A stretch of 23,561 nucleotides of DNA from Planctomycetaceae bacterium (GCA_018658605.1 JABHUV010000158.1:1-23561), one strand, 5' to 3'; positions 1 to 8,976 are shown, numbered from the stretch's first letter. Made by a program: numbers and translations. Notes: generated by a model not told the origin, from the sequence alone.

Positions 1-1155
1 CATGCCACGGTAGGCCTTAAAAGTTCTACCTTGGTAGAGGATTAATCGTCCGGGGCTTTCGGAAAGTCCTGCAAAAAGTCCACCAATCATGACAGAATTT
101 GCTCCTGCCGCGATTGCTTTGGTAATATCACCGGAAAAACGTATGCCACCGTCAGCAATTACAGGTGTATTGCTATCTTTTGCGGCTTGCGTTGCTTCAT
201 AAACCGCAGTTATTTGGGGAACACCGATTCCTGAAATAACTCGGGTCGTACAAATTGACCCTGGACCAATCCCGACTTTTACGGCGTCGGCACCAGCTTT
301 GATGAGATCTCGGCAACCTTCCTGCGTTGCTATATTGCCGGCGATAACATCAATGGACCATTGTTTTTTTAGTTGTTTTACAGTTTCGATAACGTTTTTT
401 GAATGACCATGAGCGCTATCAACAATCAAAACATCAACGCCCTTGTCAATTAAGCTTTCGGCTCGTTCGAAATCAAACACACCGATCGCCGCTCCCACGC
501 GTAATCGACCTAACAGGTCTTTCGACGCTTCCGGATATTGTTGGACCATATCGATATCTTTTATCGTTATCAAACCGGTCAGTTTAAATGACTCGTCTAC
601 TAATAGTAGTTTCTCTACTTTTTTTGTCGTCAATATTTGCTCGGCCTGTTCCAGCGAAACCGTCCCTGTTGCGGTAACGAGATTATCCTTGGTCATGACC
701 TCTGAGACTGCTTGATTAACATCTTCTAAGAATCGCAAATCACGGCGAGTTAATATTCCCATGAGCAATCCATCTGGTTGCGTGATGGGGACGCCAGAAA
801 CGTTGTTTTCATCCATCAATTCACGAGCTTGGCCGACGGTCGCTTCTGGCACTAGCGTAATTGGGTCGACGATAATCCCATTCGCACTTCGCTTAACCTT
901 GTTGACTTCATGTGTCTGATTTTCGATAGACATGTTTTTATGAATGATGCCGAGTCCGCCCATCTTAGCCAAGGCAATGGCCATTGCGTGCTCAGTAACC
1001 GTATCCATAGGGGAGCTAATAAGCGGGATATTTAGCGAAATATTTCTTGTTAACCTAGTTTCAACACTGACTTCCGAGGGCACGACTTCGCTATAGGCTG
1101 GTTCGAGCAGTACGTCATCAAACGTGATCGCTGTGTGCTTTATTTTATTTTCCAT
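1..1155 (-). CDS. guaB: IMP dehydrogenase, C-terminus cut by window edge
   Basis: IMP dehydrogenase oxidises IMP to XMP with NAD+, the committed step of guanine nucleotide synthesis. The frame opens at an ATG at 1155 and stays open for 385 codons to base 1, so roughly 100 C-terminal residues of a usual ~490 lie outside. The N-terminus ([13 protein letters not shown]) and the substrate segment SSPMDTVTE are typical. Two CBS repeats follow at about residues 95-205. The catalytic loop [11 protein letters not shown] places the nucleophile at Cys302, and DGGIRFSGD then GLFAG bind the phosphate. The visible end, YRGM, is the conserved stretch before the flap. A good sigma-70 promoter lies about 105 nt upstream. 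guaA, the next pathway step, is also in the window at 11203-12753 but not adjacent. The family assignment is secure; only the start lacks a strong ribosome binding site. Confidence 0.97.
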   Translation of the reverse strand, partial: MENKIKHTAITFDDVLLEPAYSEVVPSEVSVETRLTRNISLNIPLISSPMDTVTEHAMAIALAKMGGLGIIHKNMSIENQTHEVNKVKRSANGIIVDPITLVPEATVGQARELMDENNVSGVPITQPDGLLMGILTRRDLRFLEDVNQAVSEVMTKDNLVTATGTVSLEQAEQILTTKKVEKLLLVDESFKLTGLITIKDIDMVQQYPEASKDLLGRLRVGAAIGVFDFERAESLIDKGVDVLIVDSAHGHSKNVIETVKQLKKQWSIDVIAGNIATQEGCRDLIKAGADAVKVGIGPGSICTTRVISGIGVPQITAVYEATQAAKDSNTPVIADGGIRFSGDITKAIAAGANSVMIGGLFAGLSESPGRLILYQGRTFKAYRGM

Positions 1156-1268
1156 GTGTCCAAGCAGGCCTCGCCGGATAGAAGCTCCAAATGCACTCTC
1201 AGTGATACGGAAATTCTAAACAATTTGAATTGCAGTGCATTTTCATTGCAGTGAATAAGGGAAGTAGA

Positions 1269-1297
1269 ATTATGGCTGTATTGAGCCATTTTGACAA
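1269..1297 (-). promoter_or_regulatory. Predicted sigma-70 promoter of guaB
   Basis: On the minus strand TTGTCA (1297-1292) and CATAAT (1274-1269) are separated by exactly 17 nt; each matches the sigma-70 consensus at five of six positions. Transcription would start near 1262, giving a guaB leader of about 105 nt. The leader contains the 9-mer ATTGCAGTG (plus-strand reading) twice, at 1229-1237 and 1245-1253. No experimental evidence; the call rests on consensus match and position. Confidence 0.6.
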
Positions 1298-1356
1298 CTT
1301 GCTCACCCAAAAAAGAGGCTGATTTTCGCCGATTTGTATGGGGGGAAGTAGCGGTG

Positions 1357-2196
1357 TTATTTGTCGGTCGGCTCTTTTTTGGGGAGGCGACTTTCTTGTT
1401 CACCGATTGCATAATTAGTCAATTCCAGCGTAGTACGCCGAGTGATTTGGTCGTCGGCATTTTTATCAATGATTTTCTGCGAAATGATGCCGCCGGGGAT
1501 ATCCGCACAATACAACTCATCAGTAATCGTTGTCGTTCCATTCTGCTTGTGTGTGGTAACAATCCGACAGACATTTTTATCGTCTCCTAAGACGTCTTGT
1601 TTGACATCAAATTCGGTGACAGCGGAAGTTGTGGTGTAAAGGGGTGTTGATTTCTTGTCGTAATACGTGGTTGTTCGTTTCAGTACGTGAGGTGTGGTTT
1701 CCTTGCAAAAACTGACTCTGCTAACTCGTTTACCCTGCTTTGCATGTAACGTAACGACGCGGATATCGATTTTGAACTCTTTCTCTCCAATTTTCAACGT
1801 GCCTTTTTCAACGGCTGCCGCAAAACCTTCACCTTCAATGTTGATATCACGTTTCAACTTTTGATTGCTATGGTTGACCTTTTGTTCACCAATTTGCACG
1901 GTTGAATCCACTTCCAGTACGTACCGATCTAATTCGGTCTCGAGTAGTCGAGTCGTGGTTTCTACACGAACAGTCGATGTAATATTGCCAGCATCGTCTA
2001 TCAAGTCAGTGAGAATTTTAGTCGTTTTCCAGCTTTGTACGTCAAATCGCGCCCAAGCATGGTGCTCAGGCGAGCGAACCCATTCCTGTGCGCCACTTTG
2101 TAATGGCAAGAAAAGTAGCAAGAAGCTAGCGATATATAGAAAACGTATTTTTGGAATCACAGATAGAGTTCGAAAAACATTGGTTGGAAAAAGCAA
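1357..2196 (-). CDS. Secreted protein of unknown function
   Basis: I do not recognise a family. The translation starts with a clear Sec-type signal peptide: basic residues (PKIRF), a hydrophobic core (YIASFLLLFLPL) and a likely cleavage after SGA before QEW, around residue 37. The mature part, about 240 residues, is rich in Thr, Lys and Val and reads as alternating beta-strands (for example TSTVRVETTTRLLE), with three cysteines in its second half. This suggests a soluble periplasmic beta-rich protein. The longest frame uses TTG at 2196. A GTG at 2160 would give a more ideal signal peptide, and neither has a convincing ribosome binding site, so the start is uncertain. It lies between guaB and selA on the same strand with gaps of about 200 nt, so co-regulation is not implied. 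Confidence 0.75.
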   Translation of the reverse strand: MLFPTNVFRTLSVIPKIRFLYIASFLLLFLPLQSGAQEWVRSPEHHAWARFDVQSWKTTKILTDLIDDAGNITSTVRVETTTRLLETELDRYVLEVDSTVQIGEQKVNHSNQKLKRDINIEGEGFAAAVEKGTLKIGEKEFKIDIRVVTLHAKQGKRVSRVSFCKETTPHVLKRTTTYYDKKSTPLYTTTSAVTEFDVKQDVLGDDKNVCRIVTTHKQNGTTTITDELYCADIPGGIISQKIIDKNADDQITRRTTLELTNYAIGEQESRLPKKEPTDK

Positions 2197-2373
2197 TCCG
2201 TGCTGTGAATCTCACATCAATATTAATAGATGTGTGTCGTCCTAGATATTATATGGTAACTCATTTTATCCAAGGTTGGGGGTAAATGCGAGTCTTAATG
2301 AGACGAAATAGCGTTCAAAATGACTAGAATTGACCGAGGTTATAGAAAACAACAGGATTAACGGTCGAAACGG

Positions 2374-3762
2374 TTATGAATTGAGCACTTCGACAACTGC
2401 ATTCGCAATGCTGGAATCTTCAGTGGCAAACACACTGCGGAAGTCGATGGTGAAGCGGTTATCATGAATTCGTCCAAGCAAAGGTGTCTTGCAAGTGCGT
2501 AATCGTCTAGAAATATCGTCAGGTGAGATGCTCTGGTGTTTAAGTACGATACAAACCGTAGCGATTTCCTGCCCCGGGACGCTACCTCCACCTAAATAGG
2601 TTACGTCTGAAACGGCCTGAACAGATAGGTCGTCTGATGAATTCTCTTGGATTGTCTTAGCAACTGCCTCGGCACGCTGTTGCAACTGATCAATGGGTTC
2701 TGTGAGTAACTGCAACAGTGGGATGTGTTTTTCTGGGTGGGGGCCTAAATAGATGTCTAGCGTTGCCGAAAGTGCCGCATAGATGGTTTTATCCAAACGC
2801 AGAGCACGCATTAATGGGTGTTTATTAATGCGGTCAAGGCAAGCTTGCTTTCCAATGATGATACCGCACTGGGGTCCGCCAAGTAATTTATCTCCGCTAA
2901 AGAGTACAACGTCTGCACCATCACGCAAACTCTGAACGGGCATCGGTTCCTTTTGAATCCCGAATTTTGTGTAATCGAAGAAAGCACCTGAGCCGATATC
3001 ATCGATGAGCAATAAGTCATGGTCATGGGCTACGGTGGCCAATTCGGCAATGGTCGCGCTTTCACTAAATCCGGCAATGTGGTAGTTGCTACAATGGATT
3101 TTCATTAACACGGCAGTGTTATCATTAATGGCATTAGCATAATCTACCGCTCGCGTTTTATTTGTTGTTCCGACTTCGTGCATCTGAGTGCCGCTTGCAT
3201 TCATCACATCGGGCATGCGAAAACTACCGCCAATTTCAACTAATTCACCGCGTGAAACAATTGCTTGTCTGCCATCAGCTAGTGCTGACAACGCTAACAA
3301 GGTGGCTCCGGCATTATTGTTGACGACCGTTGCCGCTTCACAACCAAATAAATGTCGCAGTTTATTTTCCACAGCATCGGCGCGATTGGATCGTTTGCCG
3401 GATTGTAGATTTATTTCCACGCTGGCATAGCCCTGTCCGATCTGAGTGACTGCCTCTAACGCGACCGCAGGTAGAGGGGCTCGACCCAATCCAGTATGTA
3501 ATAATATCCCCGTTGCATTTATCACAGGCTTTAATGTGGTTTCTTGATATAGATTGAGGGCCACGATGGTTGACTGCGTAACTTCCGCTAGCGAGGTTGG
3601 CGCCGAGTCATTTTGGGCGAGGATGTCACGGCGGATTGAATCAAGCACATTGCGGGCTGCGGAAACAACGGTGTCTTGCCGGATACTTCGCAGTAACGCC
3701 TGAATCTCAGCTTGCGCCAAAATGTCGGTGATTGATGGGAGTTGTCGTAGTCGTTCATTCAT
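2374..3762 (-). CDS. selA: L-seryl-tRNA(Sec) selenium transferase (SelA)
   Basis: SelA is a PLP enzyme that converts Ser-tRNA(Sec) to Sec-tRNA(Sec) using selenophosphate; in bacteria it works as a large ring-shaped oligomer in the cytosol. Starting at the ATG at 3762 the protein has 462 residues, almost the length of E. coli SelA. The N-terminal tRNA-binding part includes RQLPSITDIL. The PLP fold shows NATGILLHTGLGRAPL (from about residue 82), NNNAGATLLAL, the aspartate pair in LLIDDIGSG, and the Schiff-base lysine in FSGDKLLGGPQ (Lys292). The frame stays open to a TTG at 3837, 14 nt after selB, but the family N-terminus begins at MNERLRQLPS, so I prefer 3762. It is co-directional with selB, so the operon order is selB-selA. 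The target tRNA is at 13962-14061 and a likely selenoprotein at 8662-8898. Confidence 0.96.
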   Translation of the reverse strand: MNERLRQLPSITDILAQAEIQALLRSIRQDTVVSAARNVLDSIRRDILAQNDSAPTSLAEVTQSTIVALNLYQETTLKPVINATGILLHTGLGRAPLPAVALEAVTQIGQGYASVEINLQSGKRSNRADAVENKLRHLFGCEAATVVNNNAGATLLALSALADGRQAIVSRGELVEIGGSFRMPDVMNASGTQMHEVGTTNKTRAVDYANAINDNTAVLMKIHCSNYHIAGFSESATIAELATVAHDHDLLLIDDIGSGAFFDYTKFGIQKEPMPVQSLRDGADVVLFSGDKLLGGPQCGIIIGKQACLDRINKHPLMRALRLDKTIYAALSATLDIYLGPHPEKHIPLLQLLTEPIDQLQQRAEAVAKTIQENSSDDLSVQAVSDVTYLGGGSVPGQEIATVCIVLKHQSISPDDISRRLRTCKTPLLGRIHDNRFTIDFRSVFATEDSSIANAVVEVLNS

Positions 3763-3851
3763 GTTTGTTGCATGTGGGAGTTTGTGAGTTTCTTTTACCG
3801 TTGCCACGGGTTGCCGTACAGCGCAGGAATCTAACAATTAATCATGCATTG

Positions 3852-5843
3852 CTAACTCTCTGGCGACAAGGGTTGTTCGCTACAGAGTTGCCGCTGATCG
3901 TTGTTGCGTATAGTAAAACCGATACGATCGAAATATTCGCACAAAGGCACAGCGTATTTTCGAGTGGTATCGAGAATACTGCGGATTTCGGACATTGTAT
4001 AGGATTTCTGTGGATCCAGTTGATTTTGCAGCTGTTGTTTTATTTCCTGCAAGACATCTGAGTGGATAAAGTAGGCCGATGATATTTCGACTAACTCATT
4101 ATTAGCCACGGCAACTTGTAAAAGTTGCGCGATCGCAGATTTTTGAGCTCCGGCTTGGTTCTCAATTTCTTTAACAAGCATCGTGTTAATCCCTGCTTGA
4201 CGAATTTGCTGGACTGTTGCTTCGAGCATTTTCCGCTCATTTTTTGTGAGTTGAGGCCCCTGCCCTTTTAACGTAACGTTGCCGCTATGCAAAGTTAGAT
4301 GTCCCTGTCGTTGAAAATGCGAAAAAACTTGATTGATTTGATGTTCTGTGCCAAGGTAAGCGAGTCTAGTTCTCAGTGGCGCCATGGCCAGATTTGTTTT
4401 CAGCGGGTTTCGGTCATGTTCTTTTTGTAAGATATTCTGGACTTGGGGCCAGATGCGTCGAAGTGCAATTGGGTGAACAAGATTCAGCCTAGTGTTACTA
4501 CCGGTTGCCGATGAGGAATAATCAAATAGGGCACCAGATTCAAGTAGTTGTAAGACAAGTTGCTCAGTGTCAGCGACTCCCGTTAAGAGTTCCAACGTAT
4601 CGGTTCTGGTTGGAGGAATTCCCTCGAGGAAGATAGCGGCTTCGATTCGTGTGATCTCAGGATTGTCTGCGGCAAGTTGGCCTAGAAACTGTAGACTTTC
4701 TTGATCATCAAACACGATTCGCTTAGCACGTGGCTGTAGGATTCTGCCACCGGCAATGGTTGTTACTGGCGATTCAAGTCGCAGAACAAAAGGTTGGTTC
4801 CAAGTACACACAACTTGGTGGTCTAAGGCGAGTTGGGCCAATCCGGTTTCACCAGGAAAGAGTACTTCGGCGTCCAACAGTTTGACTGACAGGGGGATGT
4901 TGGCCGTGCCAATGTGTAATTGAGTGCGGCTGTGGTTTTTTAAAGGGTGTTGCGCCGATCTGGAAACTGTGAGTGATACTGACAATAACTTGTGTGGTTG
5001 AAGAAAACCAGCGGACGCTAATTCCATACCTCGATGAATTTGGTGGGGCTTAATGCCGGCTAGATTGATAGCCGCGCGTTCGCCGCGGACAATGGAATTC
5101 ACTGAATGGTCATGGTTTTGCAGACTGCGAACGCGAACAATATCACCGCTTGGTTCAAGCGTAACTTGATCGTCAACGTTTAATTGACCACTTGTGACGC
5201 TGCCCGTGACAATTGTGCCGTGTCCCTCGAGTGTGAAGCTCCTGTCGATGGCTAATCGAAACATCTCGGATCGTTTGTGTAATTGACTATCAACAATACG
5301 CTGACACTGTTGGCGGAGTGTCTGTTTGAGTTCATCAATTCCGGCGCCAGTATGGGCGCTGGTATGAACAACAGGTGCATCTTGCAGGAAAGTGTTCTCG
5401 CAAATCTCGCGAATTTCTTCCTCGACGAGTTCTAAGAGGTCGTCATCGACTAGGTCTGTTTTAGTAATCACGATAATACCTGCCGCAATATCGAGGTACC
5501 GAAGGATTTCGAGGTGTTCCAGTGTTTGAGGCTTTACTGAATCATCCGCCGCTACGATAAGCATTGCTAGGTCTAAGCCCGTTGCGCCAGAGAGCATATT
5601 ACGGACGAACTTTTCGTGCCCAGGAACATCGACGATACCTAATTTGAATGGTTTTAGATGTAGTTGAGCAAATCCGAGTTCGATTGTAATCCCACGTTTT
5701 TGTTCTTCTGGGAGCCGGTCGGTGTTTTTCCCTGTGAGTGCGTGGATCAACGCAGTTTTGCCATGATCAATATGACCAGCGGTTCCTAGGATTAATGCAA
5801 TCTCAGCAGGAGGTAAATCGGCGGTCATGGTGGTTTCATTCAT
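3852..5843 (-). CDS. selB: Selenocysteine-specific elongation factor SelB
   Basis: SelB is the EF-Tu-like GTPase that carries Sec-tRNA(Sec) to in-frame UGA codons and binds the mRNA SECIS hairpin through C-terminal winged-helix domains. From the ATG at 5843 it has 663 residues (E. coli 614). The GTPase motifs are clear: G1 [11 protein letters not shown] (20-30), G2 RGITIE (50-55), G3 DVPGHE (72-77) and G4 TKTD (127-130). EF-Tu domains 2 and 3 follow ([14 protein letters not shown] and after). The last ~270 residues are helical and match the SelB winged-helix region. The frame extends to 5945, but the family N-terminus begins just before the G1 motif, so 5843 (or Met at 5828) is more likely. 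It is the first gene of a selB-selA unit and diverges from the gene at 5986. Confidence 0.96.
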   Translation of the reverse strand: MNETTMTADLPPAEIALILGTAGHIDHGKTALIHALTGKNTDRLPEEQKRGITIELGFAQLHLKPFKLGIVDVPGHEKFVRNMLSGATGLDLAMLIVAADDSVKPQTLEHLEILRYLDIAAGIIVITKTDLVDDDLLELVEEEIREICENTFLQDAPVVHTSAHTGAGIDELKQTLRQQCQRIVDSQLHKRSEMFRLAIDRSFTLEGHGTIVTGSVTSGQLNVDDQVTLEPSGDIVRVRSLQNHDHSVNSIVRGERAAINLAGIKPHQIHRGMELASAGFLQPHKLLSVSLTVSRSAQHPLKNHSRTQLHIGTANIPLSVKLLDAEVLFPGETGLAQLALDHQVVCTWNQPFVLRLESPVTTIAGGRILQPRAKRIVFDDQESLQFLGQLAADNPEITRIEAAIFLEGIPPTRTDTLELLTGVADTEQLVLQLLESGALFDYSSSATGSNTRLNLVHPIALRRIWPQVQNILQKEHDRNPLKTNLAMAPLRTRLAYLGTEHQINQVFSHFQRQGHLTLHSGNVTLKGQGPQLTKNERKMLEATVQQIRQAGINTMLVKEIENQAGAQKSAIAQLLQVAVANNELVEISSAYFIHSDVLQEIKQQLQNQLDPQKSYTMSEIRSILDTTRKYAVPLCEYFDRIGFTIRNNDQRQLCSEQPLSPES

Positions 5844-5985
5844 ACCTATTAGTTTACGCTTATTCGCTCTAGACACAATCATAAGTATCTGCGACAGTTT
5901 GAAGCACTGTGCAAAGCTACAGCGTGACAATGTATGCTTAGGCACGTTGTTGCAGACGCCACCAGTCCTTTGTTATTAACGCTAA

Positions 5986-6567
5986 ATGGCCTCCAAAATA
6001 TCCAATAAACAAATCAATCAACAAGCCATAACACTGGGGTCGCAAATGGGCTGCTGCACTAGGTCCACCTTTGGTCGTGCCTCTAATCGCGTATTTATCG
6101 TAGTGATTGTGGTCGTCGGTGTGCTGATGTTGAGTCCAATGCGGGTTGTGGGCCAGCAGAAATGGTCTCTTAATAAGCTGAATCCTCTCAATGTTCTAAC
6201 TAAAACCGACATGCGTCTGCCTGCGTGGCCGAAATGGGCAACCGTCAAGATTCCAGAGGTTAACTTAGTGCCGGCGTGGATTGAACTGCCAGATCCGGCA
6301 GATATTCCTGCTGGCTTGAGCAAGTTGCACCGTACAGCCAAGAGGGGGGTTAACAAGACAGTTAATTTGTTGAATCCATTCTACGTTAAGCCTCCGCAGT
6401 TGGTTCATCGACCTCCGACTGGTTCCCGCAATTCAGCGGCAGCACGCGGGGAAAAATCGACCACGACTAGCAGTTTTTGGTTTCCGTCGTTTATGGTCGA
6501 AGATGAATCCGCAAGCCCGAGTCGTACGGTTCACGATTTTCTTGGCCGCCCCCGTCCTGGGCGGTAA
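5986..6567 (+). CDS. Membrane-anchored or secreted hypothetical protein
   Basis: No family recognised. The protein has 193 residues from the ATG at 5986, with a basic N-terminal stretch, one strongly hydrophobic segment at about 36-52 (VFIVVIVVVGVLMLSPM), then a Pro-, Trp- and Lys-rich extracytoplasmic part ending HDFLGRPRPGR. A second ATG at 6046 (residue 21) would leave a conventional signal peptide with possible cleavage near VVG/QQ, and has GGGG about 8 nt upstream, so it may be the real start. The tail contains LNPLNV and LNPFYV, a short internal echo. It is divergent from selB, with 142 bp between the starts. A 6-bp GC hairpin (6546-6564) spans the stop codon. Confidence 0.6.
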   Translation: MASKISNKQINQQAITLGSQMGCCTRSTFGRASNRVFIVVIVVVGVLMLSPMRVVGQQKWSLNKLNPLNVLTKTDMRLPAWPKWATVKIPEVNLVPAWIELPDPADIPAGLSKLHRTAKRGVNKTVNLLNPFYVKPPQLVHRPPTGSRNSAAARGEKSTTTSSFWFPSFMVEDESASPSRTVHDFLGRPRPGR

Positions 6568-6588
6568 TAATGACGCGGCATTTTTGCG

Positions 6589-7152
6589 TTACGCGCGTCC
6601 TAAAAATTGGTTCTCGCGAGTGTCGACTTTTATGGTTTCGCCTTGTTTCAGATATTCAGGTACTTGGATTTGAACTCCCGTTGATAACGTTGCGGGTTTG
6701 GTGCGGCTGGTTGCGGAATTTCCTTTGACCGCCGGATCGGTTTGGGTGATCTCCAACTCAACGGTCGTTGGGATTTGGACGCCAACACATTCGTCGTTAT
6801 AGATCAATGCCAAAACGCCTTCGAGCTGTTCGGTAATGTATTGCATTTCGTGTGCAACGTCTTCGAGCGGGATGGAATATTGGTTGAAGGTACCAGAATC
6901 CAAAAAATGGGCGTCTGTCGCATCGGTGTACATCAAAGTAACTGCTTGTCTTTGAAAATCCGCTTCGTCAAGCGACTCGGTACCTTTCAGTGTGATATCG
7001 ACCTTTTGTTTAGTTACTAAGTTGCGTCCGCGGAATTTGTACAAGGTCGCAGCGCCACGGGCAGATGGTGATTGAACATTGATACCTTGAATAATAACGG
7101 GTGATCCGTTGAAGTTGACGACTGCGCCGTTTTTGATTTCCTTGGCTTGCAT
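6589..7152 (-). CDS. efpL: Elongation factor P-like protein EfpL (YeiP type)
   Basis: EF-P-family proteins bind between the ribosomal P and E sites and relieve stalling at difficult peptide bonds such as polyproline. This 187-residue protein has the three-domain layout of the family, but the domain I loop is SPSARGAATLYK, with Arg32 at the tip instead of the modified Lys of canonical EF-P (PGKGG). That loop, the segment SATSRTKPATLSTG and the ending QFLGRA match the E. coli YeiP/EfpL pattern as I know it. Arg at the tip means no lysine modification by EpmA/EpmB or deoxyhypusine-like enzymes is needed, and none of those genes is here. GAAGGA sits 9 nt before the ATG. The gene stands alone on its strand, between a plus-strand gene and the 7259 hypothetical. 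Confidence 0.93.
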   Translation of the reverse strand: MQAKEIKNGAVVNFNGSPVIIQGINVQSPSARGAATLYKFRGRNLVTKQKVDITLKGTESLDEADFQRQAVTLMYTDATDAHFLDSGTFNQYSIPLEDVAHEMQYITEQLEGVLALIYNDECVGVQIPTTVELEITQTDPAVKGNSATSRTKPATLSTGVQIQVPEYLKQGETIKVDTRENQFLGRA

Positions 7153-7258
7153 CGTTTTTATTCCTTCGGGTTTTTTGGTGGGGGCTAAAATAATACCGGC
7201 GATAAAATGAAACTAACTAGGGCTGATATCTTGTGATTGTTTAGATACGACCACTGAT

Positions 7259-7747
7259 CTATACAAATGAGGCTGAACTGGGGTCGACCGCGACGCCGCT
7301 AACCAAATCTGCCAAAGCAGCAGTTACGGTGAGCAACGATCCAGGATCCATAAGTTCATCATCGTCACTCGGTTCGCTGGTGTTTCCAGTGATTTGTTCG
7401 AAATGTAGAATATCAAATCGGGCAGTGGCTGCTGATAGTTGGGTCAACGAATCTTCATTGCCAAGCAGCATAGCATCTTCAGCTAGCTCGATGACTAGTG
7501 CCTCAGTTTCCTCGACCACTTCATCGCCGGCGACATAGAGAATTTCAAGTCCGACTAGGTCAACGTTGGAAGTAATCGTTATAGACTCAATATGCCCAAA
7601 TTCAGATTCAGTTGAATTCTGTACCTCGAATTTACCGATTTTTTGAATTGCTGACAAAGCAAGTTCGATCGTTGGTCGTTGTACGTCGTTAAATAACACA
7701 ATAAACGTATCTCGCCAGCGATAGTTTGGATCGTCAAAAAGTGACAT
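7259..7747 (-). CDS. Conserved-looking acidic hypothetical protein
   Basis: No named family recognised. It is 162 residues, strongly acidic, with no signal peptide or membrane segment. The N-terminus MSLFDDPNYRWRDTFIVLF is aromatic and compact; residues 25-75 look like an alpha/beta fold ending in strands (ESITITSNVDLVGLEILYVAG). A Glu/Asp-rich region follows (EEIEE-like runs near 78-90) and the C-terminal 35 residues look disordered. It is probably cytosolic. AAGGA lies about 9 nt before the ATG at 7747, a good start. It is 39 nt downstream of proC on the same strand, so it is probably the last gene of the proC unit. Confidence 0.75.
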   Translation of the reverse strand: MSLFDDPNYRWRDTFIVLFNDVQRPTIELALSAIQKIGKFEVQNSTESEFGHIESITITSNVDLVGLEILYVAGDEVVEETEALVIELAEDAMLLGNEDSLTQLSAATARFDILHFEQITGNTSEPSDDDELMDPGSLLTVTAALADLVSGVAVDPSSASFV

Positions 7748-7786
7748 TCCCTTATTTCCTTCACGCGGAATTGCGGTGTGTGGATT

Positions 7787-8599
7787 CTATGATTTACCTA
7801 GTTCGACTGAACGCTTCGTTGCGGCTTGTACCGCTCTAATTATCGTAGCGGATATTTCGTCATCGTGCATTACTTTTAGGCCGGCGAGAGTTGTTCCACC
7901 CGGACTGGTAACTTGATCAATAAGTTGCTGCGGTGGCAAACCTGTTTGAAGTATCATCTCGGCCGCCCCTTTTGTAGTCTGGGCAGCCAATTGTAACGCA
8001 ACATCTTCAGGCAGCCCCATGGCGACACCACCATCGCAGAGTGCTTGGACTACGGTATATATGTAAGCTGGCCCTGAACCACTGAGGCCAGTTACTGCAT
8101 CTAAGCACTGTTCGGATAATTGGTAGGTAATTCCAACGCGATCGAGTAAGTTCTGCACAGTGGTACAATCTGTGGCAGTTGCACCCGAAGCGGGGCTAAA
8201 GGCCGCCGCCGCTTTGCCAATGAGGCATGGCGTATTCGGCATTACACGGATAACGCGGTCGCTGTCAGTTCGACCGCAGATAACATCGAGTGTCACTCCA
8301 GCGGCGATTGACACTAACAATACATCGGTGGTGACGACAGAAGCAATGGAGTCTAGCACAGCGGGGAGAATCTGGGGTTTGACGGCTAAAAATACAATGT
8401 CAGCTGTTGCGACAACCTCGGGCGCGTCTGCCAAGAGCGTTGCTGCTGAGATGGATTCCAAGAAGTGGGTACAGGCTTTCGAGGATGGATCAAAGAATGA
8501 AATCGTCGGGACATCGTTCGCCTCTTGAGACGCGATGAAGCCTCGTGCCAATGCAGTCGCCATTTGACCCGCACCGATAAATCCAATTTTCAGAGACAC
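7787..8599 (-). CDS. proC: Pyrroline-5-carboxylate reductase
   Basis: ProC reduces 1-pyrroline-5-carboxylate to proline with NAD(P)H, the last step of proline synthesis. The 270-residue protein matches the usual length. Its N-terminal Rossmann motif is GFIGAGQMATALARG. The middle has VFLAVKPQ and RVMPNTPCLIG, and the C-terminal dimer and active-site region has GLSGSGPAYIY and TSPGGTTLAGL, all diagnostic. It starts with GTG at 8599, supported by GAGAAGG 8 nt upstream. It follows the selenoprotein gene by 62 nt on the same strand, so both are probably on one transcript. No regulatory element specific to proline synthesis is visible. Confidence 0.96.
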   Translation of the reverse strand: MSLKIGFIGAGQMATALARGFIASQEANDVPTISFFDPSSKACTHFLESISAATLLADAPEVVATADIVFLAVKPQILPAVLDSIASVVTTDVLLVSIAAGVTLDVICGRTDSDRVIRVMPNTPCLIGKAAAAFSPASGATATDCTTVQNLLDRVGITYQLSEQCLDAVTGLSGSGPAYIYTVVQALCDGGVAMGLPEDVALQLAAQTTKGAAEMILQTGLPPQQLIDQVTSPGGTTLAGLKVMHDDEISATIIRAVQAATKRSVELGKS

Positions 8600-8661
8600 T
8601 ATTTATACCTTCTCGAATTTGTCATAGTCGCAATCGCGGCGAATACTCGATGATCCGGTGA

Positions 8662-8898
8662 TTAGGAGACTCGTTCGATGATTGCAGCGATCATTTGGTC
8701 TTCATCGGGGAATTCTTTGGTTTCCAGTTTGGAATAAATCAATTCATTGCCGATCGTTAGCTCAAAGCAGCCACCTTGATCCGGTTGTAATTCAAGACTA
8801 CTAACTTGTTGTTTGAATTGCGTTAAAATTTTGGCTGTCAAACTGACAGCTTTGGGTTCGTAGTTTCAGGCTGAGCAGTAGCGTAGGTGAATTTTCAT
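8662..8898 (-). CDS. SelW/Rdx-like selenoprotein with in-frame UGA (Sec11)
   Basis: Reading from the ATG at 8898, the frame runs 78 codons to a TAA at 8664-8662, interrupted only by UGA at 8868-8866 (codon 11). The residues before it are MKIHLRYCSA, so the UGA completes a CxxU motif (Cys8-Ser-Ala-Sec11), the redox centre of the thioredoxin-like Rdx family (SelW, SelT, SelH). After the UGA the frame continues with typical SelW-like sequence: NYEPKAVSL, helix AKILTQF, then QPDQGGCFELTIGNELIYSK and EFPDEDQMIAAI. Loss of protein-like sequence would be expected if the UGA were a real stop; instead the family pattern carries on to the end. GGAG lies 8 nt before the ATG. A SECIS-like hairpin follows the UGA, and selA, selB and tRNA-Sec are all in the window. 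It lies upstream of proC. The exact partner or substrate of bacterial SelW-like proteins is not established. Confidence 0.93.
8834..8850 (-). promoter_or_regulatory. Putative bacterial SECIS hairpin of the SelW-like gene
   Basis: On the mRNA strand GCUGUCA and UGACAGC form a perfect 7-bp stem closed by GUU. The stem starts 15 nt after the UGA codon and the loop lies about 22 nt after it. Bacterial SECIS elements sit inside the coding region just after the UGA, with the SelB-bound apical loop roughly 16-37 nt downstream and usually containing G and U. Position and loop fit; a bulged U as in the E. coli elements is not obvious. The encoded residues (AVSLTA) are ordinary for this family. Confidence 0.75.
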
Positions 8899-8976
8899 TC
8901 GGTGTTCTCCAGTTAGAGTGAAAGCCATTGTGGTTTTTTCTGCGTCGGTTTAGCGGGCCAAGACAATGAAAAGAGC

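Noticed and set aside
1865..2245. Plus-strand open frame of about 126 codons
   Set aside because: It is antisense to the secreted protein gene, which has a clear signal peptide; composition here looks like a shadow frame.
3763..3837. Longer SelA start at the TTG at 3837
   Set aside because: The extra 25 residues do not resemble SelA and the family N-terminus begins at the ATG at 3762, though closeness to selB keeps it possible.
6018..6356. Minus-strand open frame opposite the 5986 gene
   Set aside because: The plus-strand frame has a membrane segment typical of exported proteins and a longer coherent sequence; the opposite frame has no ribosome binding site or recognisable features.
6546..6564. 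GC hairpin CCGCCC/GGGCGG as a terminator of the 5986 gene
   Set aside because: It overlaps the end of the coding region and is not followed by a T run; at most a weak hairpin.
8866..8868. UGA in the SelW-like frame as a nonsense mutation (pseudogene)
   Set aside because: It lies exactly at the U position of a CxxU motif, the frame after it keeps family sequence to a proper stop, and the Sec machinery is present.
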